Shown here: piece by piece, positions 28,659-37,351 of the stretch
How positions within the stretch are numbered: position 1 is the first letter of the stretch
How the letters are laid out: every line of letters starts with the position of its first letter
Assembly (NCBI RefSeq): GCF_001570565.1
Contig: NZ_BBXE01000026.1
Location: 1 to 64,000 of the forward strand
Length of the DNA stretch: 64,000 nucleotides
Reading direction: 5' to 3'
From: Herbidospora yilanensis
GTDB lineage: Bacteria > Actinomycetota > Actinomycetes > Streptosporangiales > Streptosporangiaceae
Position numbers and translations under genes: made by a program
The notes under the pieces: model-generated
Seen by the model: the letters and a program-made list of their open reading frames with translations, nothing else
Database searches by the model: none
What the model was told of the DNA's origin: nothing

Positions 28659-29144
28659 ATGGCAGTGGAGTTCGACGTTGTCGTTGAGATACCCAAAGGG
28701 CAACGCAACAAATATGAGGTGGATCATGAGACCGGCCGGATCCGACTCGACCGGATGCTCTTCACGTCCACTCAGTACCCTGCCGACTACGGCTTCATCG
28801 AGAACACCCTCGGCGAGGACGGCGACCCCCTCGACGCCCTCGTCCTCCTCCAGGAACCGACCTTCCCCGGGTGTCTCATCCGCTGTCGCGCCGTCGGCAT
28901 GTTCCGCATGACCGACGAGAAGGGCGGCGACGACAAGGTCCTCTGCGTCCCCTCACGTGACCCCCGCCAAGAACACATCCGCGACATCCACCATGTCCCG
29001 GAGTTCGACCGGCTGGAGATCCAGCACTTCTTCGAGGTCTACAAGGACCTCGAACCCGGCAAGTCGGTCGAGGGCGCCAACTGGGTCGGCCGGACCGAGG
29101 CCGAGGCCGAGATCGAGCGCTCCTACAAGCGCGCCAAGCACTGA
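28659..29144 (+). CDS. ppa: Inorganic pyrophosphatase, family I
   Basis: Ppa hydrolyses pyrophosphate and so drives biosynthetic reactions. The 161-residue product has '[16 protein letters not shown]', '[20 protein letters not shown]' with the metal-binding Asp cluster, and 'CVPSRDPR'. The ATG at 28659 follows GGAGGAA by one base. This is the usual short bacterial form. It ends one base before the convergent NlpC gene. Confidence 0.97.
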   Translation: MAVEFDVVVEIPKGQRNKYEVDHETGRIRLDRMLFTSTQYPADYGFIENTLGEDGDPLDALVLLQEPTFPGCLIRCRAVGMFRMTDEKGGDDKVLCVPSRDPRQEHIRDIHHVPEFDRLEIQHFFEVYKDLEPGKSVEGANWVGRTEAEAEIERSYKRAKH

Positions 29145-29145
29145 A

Positions 29146-30207
29146 TCAACCCGGTCTCGTGGCGCCGACGTAGTCGGGCCGCCACATCGACGCGATGCGG
29201 ACCACGTCTCCCGTCTGGGGGGCGTGGACCATCAGGCCGCGTCCGATGAACAGGCCGACGTGGTGGATCGGGTCGCCGAAGAAGACCAGGTCGCCGGGGC
29301 GCAGGTCGGCGGATTCGACATGCGGCCCGGCGGTCCACTGCGTGCCGGTCCAGTGGTCGAGCGGCACCCCCGCCCGTTCCCAGGCCCGCATGGTCAGCCC
29401 TGAGCAGTCGAAGCTCTCCGGGCCGTCGGCCGCCCACACATAGGGCTTGCCGAGCTGGGCCAGCGCCCAGCGGGCCGCCTCCCCACCGGCGCCCCCGGCG
29501 GTGAGCGCCCAGCCGGGAGCCGCCGGGCCGGCCCCGACCCGGAACGTGGCCAGGTCGAGCCGCTCCTCGATCTCGCGCTGCTCCCTGCGCAGTTCCCTGG
29601 TCTCGGCCAGTTGCGTCTTCACGGTCTCCTCCGCGGCCGTCTTGAGACGCTCGGCCTCCGCCGCGGCCCGATGGGCCTCGTCGAGCATGTCGGCGGCCTC
29701 GTTCTGCAGGATCCGGAGCACCTCGCGGCTGTCGTCGAGGCGGTCGATGACGGCCGCGCGCTCGTCGCCGATCTGGGTGACCAGGCTGGCCCGGCGCATC
29801 AACGCGTCGGGGGCGCCCGGCAGGGCCATCATCGGATTCGCCAGGTCGACGCCGTAGGCGTCGGCCGCCAGGGCGGCGGCCCGGCTCCTGGCCGCCTCGA
29901 CGGTCCGCTCGGCGGCCAGCAGGTCGGCGGTCACCTCGGCGTGCTCGGCCTGGGCCCGCCGGACCTTGACGAGCTCGCCGTTGTAGGCCTCGATGAGGCG
30001 TTCGGCGTCTCGGACGAGCTCGCGGCGGCGCTCCTTGGCCCGCGCCAGCTTCACCTGGTTGCGGGCGAGCTCCCGGACCTGCGCGGTGATCGTGTCGCGG
30101 GGACCCGGCGTCGCGGCGGCCTCGCCCGGCGCCCCGGCCAGCAGCCCGGCGACCACGAGCGTCGCGGGCAGCGCCCTTGACCTGCGATTCGACATGGGCA
30201 GGCCCAT
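29146..30207 (-). CDS. Second secreted NlpC/P60 peptidoglycan endopeptidase
   Basis: The 353-residue product has a signal peptide ('RALPATLVVAGLLAGAPGEA', ending near residue 32), a long coiled coil (about 38-220) and an NlpC/P60 domain with catalytic Cys268 in 'FDCSGL' and His in 'HHVGLFIG', plus 'MVHAPQTGDVV'. It has the same layout as the protein at 5016-5987, but no riboswitch was seen in front of it. ATG at 30205-30207 or four codons later (30195) are both possible starts. Confidence 0.92.
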   Translation of the reverse strand: MGLPMSNRRSRALPATLVVAGLLAGAPGEAAATPGPRDTITAQVRELARNQVKLARAKERRRELVRDAERLIEAYNGELVKVRRAQAEHAEVTADLLAAERTVEAARSRAAALAADAYGVDLANPMMALPGAPDALMRRASLVTQIGDERAAVIDRLDDSREVLRILQNEAADMLDEAHRAAAEAERLKTAAEETVKTQLAETRELRREQREIEERLDLATFRVGAGPAAPGWALTAGGAGGEAARWALAQLGKPYVWAADGPESFDCSGLTMRAWERAGVPLDHWTGTQWTAGPHVESADLRPGDLVFFGDPIHHVGLFIGRGLMVHAPQTGDVVRIASMWRPDYVGATRPG

Positions 30208-30252
30208 TCCCGCAGGTCACTCAAGGAACACCAGCCTCATTGGCAAAGGAGT

Positions 30253-30900
30253 TCACATGAGTCTCAGCAACCGCGCGATCCAGGGGCGCATGCCCGTGGT
30301 CACCGGCTCGGGGCCGCGCGGATAGGCGAACACCGGGGCGTCGCCACCGTGGGTGGCCCTCAGCTCGGCCGCCTTGCACCAGTCGGCGGCGGTCCGGCAG
30401 GCCGCCCACGCGACCGACAGGGCCGGCCGGGCCTCGGGGTGGCGTTCGTGGATCTGCGCCAGGGTGATGGCGGCGTGGGCGGCGGCGTAGCCGTCGTCGG
30501 GATAGGCGGTGCCGGCCAGGTAGGGGGCGGTGACCCTGCCGCCGTGGGGGGTGCTCTGCACCCACGTCCAGTTGGCGACGACCAGGTTGAGGACGGGGTC
30601 GGGGAGGCGGGCGGCCTCGCCGTACATGCGGTCTTGGCGGGGGCCGGTGAGGCGGCGGGAGGACAGCAGCCAGGTGACGTCGTCGGGGGTGTGGGCCTCG
30701 GCCAGCCAGGTCAGGATGGCCAGGGCCCTGGCGGCCTGGAGGCGGCTGAGGTCGAGGACGTCGCGGATCATCCGGGGCCCCGGGTCGAGCCAGACCGGCC
30801 AGGCCGCCTCGTGGGCCTTGGCCACGAGCTCGGCCAGCGGCGCGGGCGGCAGGTCCGGGTAGACCCGGCGATCACGAACGGCAAAGCCGTCGGCGGCCAT
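30253..30900 (-). CDS. Unknown protein encoded with the sigma-ZAS gene
   Basis: The 215-residue product is soluble and helical, with no membrane segment and no family I recognise. Notable stretches are 'WPVWLDPGPRMIRDVLDLSR' and 'PHGGRVTAPYLAGTAYPDDG'. Its ATG overlaps the end of the upstream sigma factor by 29 bases and follows AAGGGCG, so the two should be co-translated. A role as a partner of the sigma factor is plausible but unproven. Confidence 0.8.
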   Translation of the reverse strand: MAADGFAVRDRRVYPDLPPAPLAELVAKAHEAAWPVWLDPGPRMIRDVLDLSRLQAARALAILTWLAEAHTPDDVTWLLSSRRLTGPRQDRMYGEAARLPDPVLNLVVANWTWVQSTPHGGRVTAPYLAGTAYPDDGYAAAHAAITLAQIHERHPEARPALSVAWAACRTAADWCKAAELRATHGGDAPVFAYPRGPEPVTTGMRPWIARLLRLM

Positions 30901-32170
30901 GGTGTTCGCCCTTCACGTGCTCGTGCTCGTGGTCGCCGTCGTCCGTCTGGGGGTTGGCGGCCAGTTCGACGTCGACCGGTTCGGCCGCCGGGGTGACGGT
31001 GGCGACCGGGGTCGGTGACGGGCGGGGGCCCGGCGGGCGGCTGTGCGGGGGCTCGCCCTGGGCGGTCTTCGTGGGGCGCGGACGCGGCAGGCCGACGCGT
31101 TCGGGCCTCGGGTAGTGGACGCCGAGCACGGTCGGGCGGGGACGCGCCACCGCGCTCTCCGACGACTCCCTGACCGGGTCGAGCGTGCGGACCGGCGGCG
31201 GCACCTTGGGCGGGACCTTCGGCGGGTAGTCGCTGACGGTCGCGGCGGGGGTGTAGAGCCGGGCGCTCGGCGCGGCCACCCCACCGCGCTTCTCCATCGG
31301 GTAACCGGTGACCTGCATGACCAGCACGACCACCACGGCGGCGGCGGCCACGGCCGCCAGCGCGCCCACGGCCACGTGGCGCCCGCGCCGGTGCCGCGTG
31401 CCGGGGAAGCCGTCGGGGTCGAGCGGCCCGGCCCGGCGGGCGACGTAGCGGCGGTAGGGCAGCAGCTCGGGGTCGATGAAGCAGCTCATCACCCGTACGC
31501 GGACCGTGTCGGGCATGACCGGGAGGGGCAGCAGGGCGAAGACCTTGCCGGCCGAGACCTGGCGGGCCCGGTGGGGGCGGCAGGTCTCGCACGTGAAGAT
31601 GTGGTTCACCACGCGGGCGCGGCGTTCGTCGGGGTCGCCGCCCTCGGCGTCGGCGACCAGGACCGAACGGGCCGGGCAGTCGCCGGGGTCGCGGCGGGCC
31701 AGCACCTCGGCGGTGATCGCGTCTTGCAGCCGGAGCGAGGCCGACTCGCGCAGGGCCTCGGCATGGCGGGTGCTCAGGCCGAGCACCGTGCCGAGGTCGG
31801 CGGCGGCCAGGCCGTGGCGCAGGGACAGTTCGAGGATCTCCCGGTCGGCCGGCGGCAGGCCGTGGACGGCGTGCCAGGCGGCGGCGTCGGGGGCCTCCTC
31901 GGGCTCGACCGGCGCCCCGGCCTGCCACCTGCGCCGGCACTCGGCGCGGGCCAGCGCGAGCAGCCAGACGTAGAGGCGGTCGGGGTCGCGCAGGGCCTCG
32001 ACGTGGGCCTCGGCGGCGATCATCGTGTCGCGTAACGCCACCTGGGCGCCCTCGGGGCCGAGCAGGAACCAGCAGAAGCGGTAGACGCCTTCGGCGTGGG
32101 CGTCGTAGAGAGCCGCGAGAGCACCCGGATCGCGGGCGCGCAGGGCCTGAACCAGATCGCGATCGGTCAT
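30872..32170 (-). CDS. ECF-like sigma factor fused to a ZAS motif and membrane anchor
   Basis: The 432-residue product starts with an ECF sigma layout: region 2 (about 10-80, 'LYDAHAEGVYRFCWFLLG') and a helix-turn-helix region 4 (about 104-155, 'LPPADREILELSLRHGL'). Then comes HxxxCxxC (His190, Cys194, Cys197 in 'HIFTCETC'), the zinc motif of anti-sigma factors. A membrane helix follows (about 265-287), and then a Pro-rich outer tail to the end. The fusion could tether the sigma factor and its own inhibitor to the membrane. Region 2 is degenerate, so it may also be a non-transcribing sensor. No ribosome site; TACCTT seven bases upstream. Confidence 0.82.
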   Translation of the reverse strand: MTDRDLVQALRARDPGALAALYDAHAEGVYRFCWFLLGPEGAQVALRDTMIAAEAHVEALRDPDRLYVWLLALARAECRRRWQAGAPVEPEEAPDAAAWHAVHGLPPADREILELSLRHGLAAADLGTVLGLSTRHAEALRESASLRLQDAITAEVLARRDPGDCPARSVLVADAEGGDPDERRARVVNHIFTCETCRPHRARQVSAGKVFALLPLPVMPDTVRVRVMSCFIDPELLPYRRYVARRAGPLDPDGFPGTRHRRGRHVAVGALAAVAAAAVVVVLVMQVTGYPMEKRGGVAAPSARLYTPAATVSDYPPKVPPKVPPPVRTLDPVRESSESAVARPRPTVLGVHYPRPERVGLPRPRPTKTAQGEPPHSRPPGPRPSPTPVATVTPAAEPVDVELAANPQTDDGDHEHEHVKGEHHGRRRLCRS

Positions 32171-32177
32171 GTCACCG

Positions 32178-32183
32178 AAGGTA
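32178..32183 (-). promoter_or_regulatory. Predicted -10 element for the sigma-ZAS gene
   Basis: TACCTT lies seven bases before the ATG on the minus strand and fits a leaderless transcript. Confidence 0.42.
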
Positions 32184-32230
32184 ATGGATCCGTAACTTGG
32201 AGTTCAGGCTTTCCGTCGCATTCTCGGCCG

Positions 32231-33196
32231 CTATTTTCCCGGCATTTCTCCGCCGAGCGGAACACCTTCGAAGTCGTCCGGAATTCGCATCCCCAATTGG
32301 GCGAAAACGGTCGGCGCGACGTCGACGAGTTCGGCCTCGTGGCGGCGTTCGTGCCGGATTCCGGGGCCGGCGGCGAGCAGGAAGATCTGCAGTTCCTCCG
32401 GCGAGAGACCGCCGTGGCCGCCCTCGTCGCGGTGCCCGTGGTCGGTCACCACGATGACCGACCACTTCTCGTTCGGGTACGTCGGCCGCCGCCTGACGGC
32501 GTCGACGAGGCGGCCGACGCCGAAGTCCATGGTGTCGAGCGCGGTGACGTACTCGGGGCCGAGAGGCCCGTGCCGGTGGGCCACCTTGTCGGGGTTGACC
32601 AGGTGCAGGAAGACGACGTCGACCTGGTGGCGGGCGATCAGGTCGGTCATCCGCCGGATGATCATCTCGTCCTTGAGGTGCTCGGCGTAGTCGACGCCGG
32701 GGCGCAGGGTGGCGTGCCAGTCGACCTGGTGGAGCAGCCCGGTGTCGAAGAAGGTCCGCCACAGGGTGACGGCCAGGGTGTCGAGGTCGGGGCGCACCCT
32801 TTCCAGCCGGGTCAGGAAATCGGGATATCTCGTGTATTGGCGTCCGACAAAGGTGTTGTCGCGTACGCCATGCTTTTCCGGATTGACGCCGGTGAGAATG
32901 GTCGACCACGCCGGACCGCTCAGCGATTTCACGCCGGGGGCCAGATCGAGTTCCCCGGTGGCGTAGAGTCCCTCGCTCATGAGGGCGCGCAGATAGGTCG
33001 CCTCGGTGGTGAGCACGCGGTCGGTGCGCACCCCGTCCACGCCGATCACCAGGACCTTCGGCACCGGCTTCGGCGGGGGCGGTTCGACGTGGCTGACCGG
33101 CCCGCAGCCGAGCGCCACCACGATGGCGAGGGCCAGCGCAACGCGGACGGCCGAAGAACGGCCGTGGCACGCGCGGCGAATCCGCCTGTAAGACAC
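32231..33196 (-). CDS. Exported alkaline phosphatase superfamily phosphodiesterase
   Basis: The 321-residue product resembles nucleotide pyrophosphatase/phosphodiesterases. It has the first metal-binding Asp in 'LVIGVDGVRTDRVL', the nucleophile loop 'GPAWSTILTGVNPEKHGV', and the second metal site 'VVTDHGHRDEGGHGG'. The N-terminal hydrophobic segment ends in 'VVALGCGPV', a loose lipobox, so it may be a lipoprotein. The start is GTG at 33194-33196 after a G-rich stretch. The longer open frame upstream is not used. Substrate unknown. Confidence 0.87.
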   Translation of the reverse strand: MSYRRIRRACHGRSSAVRVALALAIVVALGCGPVSHVEPPPPKPVPKVLVIGVDGVRTDRVLTTEATYLRALMSEGLYATGELDLAPGVKSLSGPAWSTILTGVNPEKHGVRDNTFVGRQYTRYPDFLTRLERVRPDLDTLAVTLWRTFFDTGLLHQVDWHATLRPGVDYAEHLKDEMIIRRMTDLIARHQVDVVFLHLVNPDKVAHRHGPLGPEYVTALDTMDFGVGRLVDAVRRRPTYPNEKWSVIVVTDHGHRDEGGHGGLSPEELQIFLLAAGPGIRHERRHEAELVDVAPTVFAQLGMRIPDDFEGVPLGGEMPGK

Positions 33197-33219
33197 CGCC
33201 CCCGCCCATGGGCGAGGTC

Positions 33220-33597
33220 TCACGCCAGCCCGCCGGCCACGATCGCCAGGCCCGCCGCCGCGGCGGCCGAGGCGCCGAGCGCGAGGGTCACCCCGGCGCA
33301 GACCATGGCGGTCTCGACGACGCCCCGGTTGATCGACCGGGGGTGGTCGTCGGCGATCTCCCGTAGCGCCCGCACGCCCATGACCAGCGCGCCCAGCGCG
33401 AGGAAGACGCCCACGCCGCCCAGGAACAGCAGCGGGAGCGAGAGGTAGCCGAGCCGGGCGGTCCAGACGACCGAGGTGTAAGGAGCGTCGCGCCGCGCCA
33501 CCGCCGCCTCGACGAGGGCCCAGGAGGTCATGAGGTCCTTCGTGGAGGCGGTGCCACGCCCGAATCGCGGTGTAGGCCGTACTTTGAGGTTCTTCAT
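33220..33597 (-). CDS. Small membrane protein of unknown function
   Basis: The 125-residue product has a basic N-terminus and three hydrophobic segments (about 43-60, 62-76 and 95-122). A loop 'REIADDHPRSINRG' lies on the presumed cytoplasmic side. It resembles generic DUF4190-like small actinobacterial membrane proteins, but I cannot name the family firmly. It is 23 bases upstream of the phosphodiesterase gene on the same strand. Confidence 0.75.
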   Translation of the reverse strand: MKNLKVRPTPRFGRGTASTKDLMTSWALVEAAVARRDAPYTSVVWTARLGYLSLPLLFLGGVGVFLALGALVMGVRALREIADDHPRSINRGVVETAMVCAGVTLALGASAAAAAGLAIVAGGLA

Positions 33598-33689
33598 GGC
33601 AATCGCCCCCGGAAGAAAGATCGAGCCTTATTCGGGGGAATATCACGAACGCTGAGTGATACCTCCGCGACGCGCGGTTTCTTGGTGAT

Positions 33690-34772
33690 TCACGGGGTCA
33701 GTCCGACGGACGCGCAGCCGTCGGCCAGGGCGTCGAGGCCGAACGCCTCGGCCGGGCCGAGCGCGCCGATGCCGCCCACCCCGCCGACCAGGGCGGTCGT
33801 CGCGCCCCAGGCGAGCAGCTTGGCGGTGAGGTCGTAGGGGTCGCCGCCGTTGAGACGGACGGTGGCGAGCAGGGTGCCGTCGTGGGCGTAGGCCTCGGCG
33901 ATGGTCTGGGACGCGATCGGGTGGGCCTCCTGGTTCGCCGATCGGGCCGCCCGCTCGGCCATGGCCTCCATGAGCCTCCGGGAGCCGGGCAGCGCCCTCA
34001 GCAGGGGGGTGGCCCTCGCGAAGACGCCCGCCGCGCGGGTCAGGCCGCCGAGCCAGCCCAGGTAGACGTTGACCTCGCGCAGCCGGGGGTGGGTGCGCGG
34101 CAGGGCGAAGTGTTCGCTGGCGCCCATGGCGATGCCGTGACGTCTCCTCGCGCCGAAGGCGAAGGCCCGGGTCCGGCCCGTCTCCCGGACGATGCGGCCG
34201 TCGCGGAAGCCGTACATGGGTTCGAGGATCATGCTCAGCGCGGAGGCGCGGGTTCCGGCGCTGGCCCTCTTGGCCACGTTGCCGCGCAGGAAGTAGCCCA
34301 CGTCGACCCTGACCGCGTCGGTGCCTGCCTTGCGCAGAGCCAGGGCGGCGGCGAGGTTGCCGGGGACGTAGTCGTAGCCGAAGGCGGGGATCAGGGTCGC
34401 GCCCGCCGCGGCCGCCTCGGGGCCGTGGCGCTGGAAGACGCGCTTGACGAAGGGCGGTTCGCCGGTCGAGTCGAGGTAGACCGCGCCCGCCTCGATGGCC
34501 GCCCTGACCGCCGCGTCGCCCCACCGCAGGAACGGTCCCACGGTGGAGACCAGTACGTCGCCGGGTTCGAGCAGGCGGGCCACCGAACGCGGCCGGGTCG
34601 CGTCGGCCACCGCCGTGGGCGGCGCGCCCGGCAGCGAGGCGGCCAGGTCGGCCAGCCGGACGGGGTCCCGCCCGGCCAGGAGAGGCTCCGCGCCCAGCGC
34701 GACCAGCGCCTTGGCCGTGAGCCGCCCGGTGTAGCCGGTGGCGCCGAACAGGACGATACGGGGGGTGGTCAT
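33690..34772 (-). CDS. Saccharopine dehydrogenase-like NAD(P)-binding protein
   Basis: The 360-residue product begins with an NADP-binding fold ('IVLFGATGYTGRLTAKAL') and has the segments 'VLVSTVGPFLRWGDAAVRAA', 'YLDSTGEPPFVKRVF' and 'LIPAFGYDYVPGNLAAA' found in the saccharopine-dehydrogenase-like/trans-acting enoyl reductase family. Such proteins reduce lipids or are uncharacterised; lysine metabolism is unlikely here. No ribosome site; TACGGT six bases before the ATG suggests a leaderless message. Confidence 0.87.
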   Translation of the reverse strand: MTTPRIVLFGATGYTGRLTAKALVALGAEPLLAGRDPVRLADLAASLPGAPPTAVADATRPRSVARLLEPGDVLVSTVGPFLRWGDAAVRAAIEAGAVYLDSTGEPPFVKRVFQRHGPEAAAAGATLIPAFGYDYVPGNLAAALALRKAGTDAVRVDVGYFLRGNVAKRASAGTRASALSMILEPMYGFRDGRIVRETGRTRAFAFGARRRHGIAMGASEHFALPRTHPRLREVNVYLGWLGGLTRAAGVFARATPLLRALPGSRRLMEAMAERAARSANQEAHPIASQTIAEAYAHDGTLLATVRLNGGDPYDLTAKLLAWGATTALVGGVGGIGALGPAEAFGLDALADGCASVGLTP

Positions 34773-34778
34773 GCCATT

Positions 34779-34784
34779 ACCGTA
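34779..34784 (-). promoter_or_regulatory. Predicted -10 element for the saccharopine dehydrogenase-like gene
   Basis: TACGGT lies six bases before the ATG on the minus strand. Confidence 0.38.
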
Positions 34785-34795
34785 ACCTCAGCGGT

Positions 34796-35599
34796 TCACG
34801 GCTTCTGTTCGGTGATGACGGTGTAGCCCCGGTCTTTGGCGAACGGCGCGGTCTTGGGGGCCTGCGTGAAGATCGGCGCGGCCCCGCCGGCGGCCAGGTC
34901 CTCATAGGGCTTGGCGGTCGCGCCCCACGTGCGCGCCGTGACGGCCGTGGCGGCGGCGACCCCGGCGCTGACGCTCTCGACCGTGATGATGAACCGCCGG
35001 CTCGCCCCCGGCCGCACGTCGTCGACGAAGGCGGTGCCCCCGCCGATCAGCTTGCCCGCGGCGTCGCGCAGCAGCCCGGTCACCACCAGGCTCCCGGCCG
35101 GACGCGTGTAGGGCGACTCGACGTAGCCGGTGATCAGGTAGGACGTGGCGCCCAGCTTCTCCGTCGACACCCGGGTCACCGGGAACGTCTTGTACGCCGA
35201 CGGCACCCGCGCCGCCTGGTGCCACGAGGCCGGCTTGTAGTCGATCTTGACGCTCACCGGCTTCTCGACCGCCAGCGCCTCCCCGGTGAACGCCAGCGAC
35301 CCGCCGGGCGCGACCGCGTCGAGCGGCTGCTCCATCCGGACGACCTCCTTGCCGGCGGCGTCCTTCCCGGTGATCGTGGCGACCGCGTTCTCGCCGAAGT
35401 GCCACTTGTTGCCGTTGTTGAGCACGGCGGCCCAGTTGACCAGGTAACCGCCGCTGGCCTGTACCACCGAGGAGGTCTGCTCCTTCAGCGCGAGCGGGGC
35501 GAGTTCGGTCTTCTTGGTCTCCTCTTCCCCCGAGCACCCGGAAACCAGGAGCGTCACGGAGAGGAACGACAGGGCCAGGGCTGTCATACGGTGCGTCAC
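34796..35599 (-). CDS. Predicted lipoprotein
   Basis: The 267-residue product has a lipoprotein signal 'SFLSVTLLVSGCSGEE' with the lipidated Cys in the 'VSGC' lipobox. The mature part is rich in beta strands and carries two similar halves with 'SYLITGYVESPY' and 'RRFIITVESVSAG', which looks like a FxLYD or immunoglobulin-like fold. Function unknown. A GTG at 35597-35599 was chosen so that a basic residue precedes the hydrophobic core; ATG at 35587 is an alternative. Confidence 0.78.
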   Translation of the reverse strand: MTHRMTALALSFLSVTLLVSGCSGEEETKKTELAPLALKEQTSSVVQASGGYLVNWAAVLNNGNKWHFGENAVATITGKDAAGKEVVRMEQPLDAVAPGGSLAFTGEALAVEKPVSVKIDYKPASWHQAARVPSAYKTFPVTRVSTEKLGATSYLITGYVESPYTRPAGSLVVTGLLRDAAGKLIGGGTAFVDDVRPGASRRFIITVESVSAGVAAATAVTARTWGATAKPYEDLAAGGAAPIFTQAPKTAPFAKDRGYTVITEQKP

Positions 35600-35663
35600 C
35601 AGGCCGTGATAACGCCTGCGCGCGGCCCCGTTCACCTCGACCCGCCAACAGCGGACCCAATCT

Positions 35664-37274
35664 TTAACGCGCGCGGACGACCCGCCCCTCGTCCCAGACG
35701 GGCTCTGACGATTCGTAGACCTTCCCATCGGCGCCGAAGACCAGGTAGCGGTCGAAGTCGGCGGCGAACCAGCGGTCGTGGGTGACCGCCATGACGGTGC
35801 CCTCGAAGGCGTCGAGGCCCTCCTGGAGCGCCTCGGCGCTGGCCAGGTCGAGGTTGTCGGTCGGCTCGTCGAGCAGCAGCAGGGTCGCGCCCGACAACTC
35901 CAGCAGGAGGATCTGCAGACGGGCCTGCTGGCCGCCCGACAGGGTCTCGAAACGCTGCTCGGCGATGGTCCCGGCCAGCTCGTAGCGGGCCAGGATCTTC
36001 ATGGCCTCGTTCTTGAGCCGGGCGTGCTCGGTCATCACGATCTCGCACGGGGTGCGCTTCATCAGCTCGGGATGCGAGTGGGTCTGCGCGAAGTGCCCGG
36101 GGATGACCCGCGCGCCCAGCCGGGCGACGCCGGTGTGGTCGACGTCCTCGCCGCTGAGGAGCCGGAGGAAGTGGGATTTCCCGGAGCCGTTGGAGCCCAG
36201 CACGGCCACCCGTTCGCCGTACCAGATCTCCAGGTCGAACGGCTTCATCAGGCCGGTGAGCTCCAGGCGTTCGCAGATGACCGCCCGCTTGCCGGTGCGG
36301 CCGCCGCGCAGCCGCATGTTGATGTTCTGGTCTTTGGCCGCCATCTCGGGCGGGCCCGCCTCCTCGAACTTGCGGAGCCGGGTCTGCGCCGCGTGGTAGG
36401 CGGCCGACATGCCGTCGTTGTAGGTGGCCTTCTGCTTCAGCATGTTGACCAGGCGCTTCAGCTTGGCGTGCTCCTCGTCCCACCGTCTGCGCAGCTCGTC
36501 GAGGCGCTCGTTGCGCTCCCGGCGGGCCTGCGCGTAGGTGGTGAAGCCGCCGCCGTGGACCCAGATGTTGCCCGACTCGACGGTGACGATGCGGTCGGCG
36601 GCGTTGGCGAGGAGCTGGCGGTCGTGCGAGACGAGCAGGACCGTCTTCGGGGTCTCCCGCAGGACCTGCTCCAACCACTGCTTGCCCGGCACGTCGAGGT
36701 AGTTGTCGGGCTCGTCGAGGAGGAGGACCTGGTCGGGGCCCCGCAGGAGGGCCTCCAGGACCAGCCGCTTCTGCTCCCCGCCGCTGAGGGTGTTGACCTC
36801 GCGGTATTTGCAGTCGTCGTACGGGATGCCCAGGGCCGCCATCGTGCACGTGTCCCAGAGGACCTCGATGTCGTAGCCGCCCGCGTCGGTGTAGTCGGTG
36901 ATCGCCTGCGCGTAGCGCATCTGGGTCTTCTCGTCGTCGCGCTCCATCATCAGGAGCTCGATCTTGGCGAGGTGTTCGGCGGCGTCTCTGACCCGGGTCG
37001 GGGCGACCGAGAGGAGCAGGTCGTGGACGATCCGGCCGTCGCGGATGCTGCCGATGAACTGGCGCATCACGCCGAGGCCGCCGGAACTGGCGACCGTGCC
37101 CTCGACCGCCTGGAGGTCGCCCGCGATCAGCCGCATGAGCGTCGTCTTGCCCGCGCCGTTGGGGCCCACGAGGGCGGCCTTGACGCCTTCGCCGATGCGG
37201 AAGGAGACGTCGTTGAGCAACGGCCGGCCGTCGGGCAGGACATGGGTGATATGGGCGATCTCGACGTGGGCCAT
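35664..37274 (-). CDS. ABC-F family ATPase
   Basis: The 536-residue cytosolic protein has two ABC ATPase domains and no membrane domain. Walker A motifs are 'GPNGAGKT' (near residue 38) and 'GSNGSGKS' (near 340). ABC signatures are 'LSGGEQKRL' and 'LSGGQQARL', and both have Walker B 'LLLDEP'. Between them is a charged linker of the ABC-F type ('RRRWDEEHAKLKRLVNML'). ABC-F proteins act on ribosomes in translation control or drug resistance. Which of these applies cannot be told. The ATG is preceded by a good promoter and no ribosome site. Confidence 0.93.
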   Translation of the reverse strand: MAHVEIAHITHVLPDGRPLLNDVSFRIGEGVKAALVGPNGAGKTTLMRLIAGDLQAVEGTVASSGGLGVMRQFIGSIRDGRIVHDLLLSVAPTRVRDAAEHLAKIELLMMERDDEKTQMRYAQAITDYTDAGGYDIEVLWDTCTMAALGIPYDDCKYREVNTLSGGEQKRLVLEALLRGPDQVLLLDEPDNYLDVPGKQWLEQVLRETPKTVLLVSHDRQLLANAADRIVTVESGNIWVHGGGFTTYAQARRERNERLDELRRRWDEEHAKLKRLVNMLKQKATYNDGMSAAYHAAQTRLRKFEEAGPPEMAAKDQNINMRLRGGRTGKRAVICERLELTGLMKPFDLEIWYGERVAVLGSNGSGKSHFLRLLSGEDVDHTGVARLGARVIPGHFAQTHSHPELMKRTPCEIVMTEHARLKNEAMKILARYELAGTIAEQRFETLSGGQQARLQILLLELSGATLLLLDEPTDNLDLASAEALQEGLDAFEGTVMAVTHDRWFAADFDRYLVFGADGKVYESSEPVWDEGRVVRAR

Positions 37275-37281
37275 GCGGTCG

Positions 37282-37311
37282 AGGGTATTGACACGATAGA
37301 TCGGGTGCCAA
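37282..37311 (-). promoter_or_regulatory. Predicted promoter of the ABC-F gene
   Basis: TTGGCA (37306-37311) and TACCCT (37282-37287) are 18 bases apart on the minus strand. The -10 ends seven bases before the ATG, so the transcript should be leaderless. Confidence 0.55.
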
Positions 37312-37351
37312 CAGTTATCCATTCGGAACTGAGCTGGGCGATTTGCCGGTT

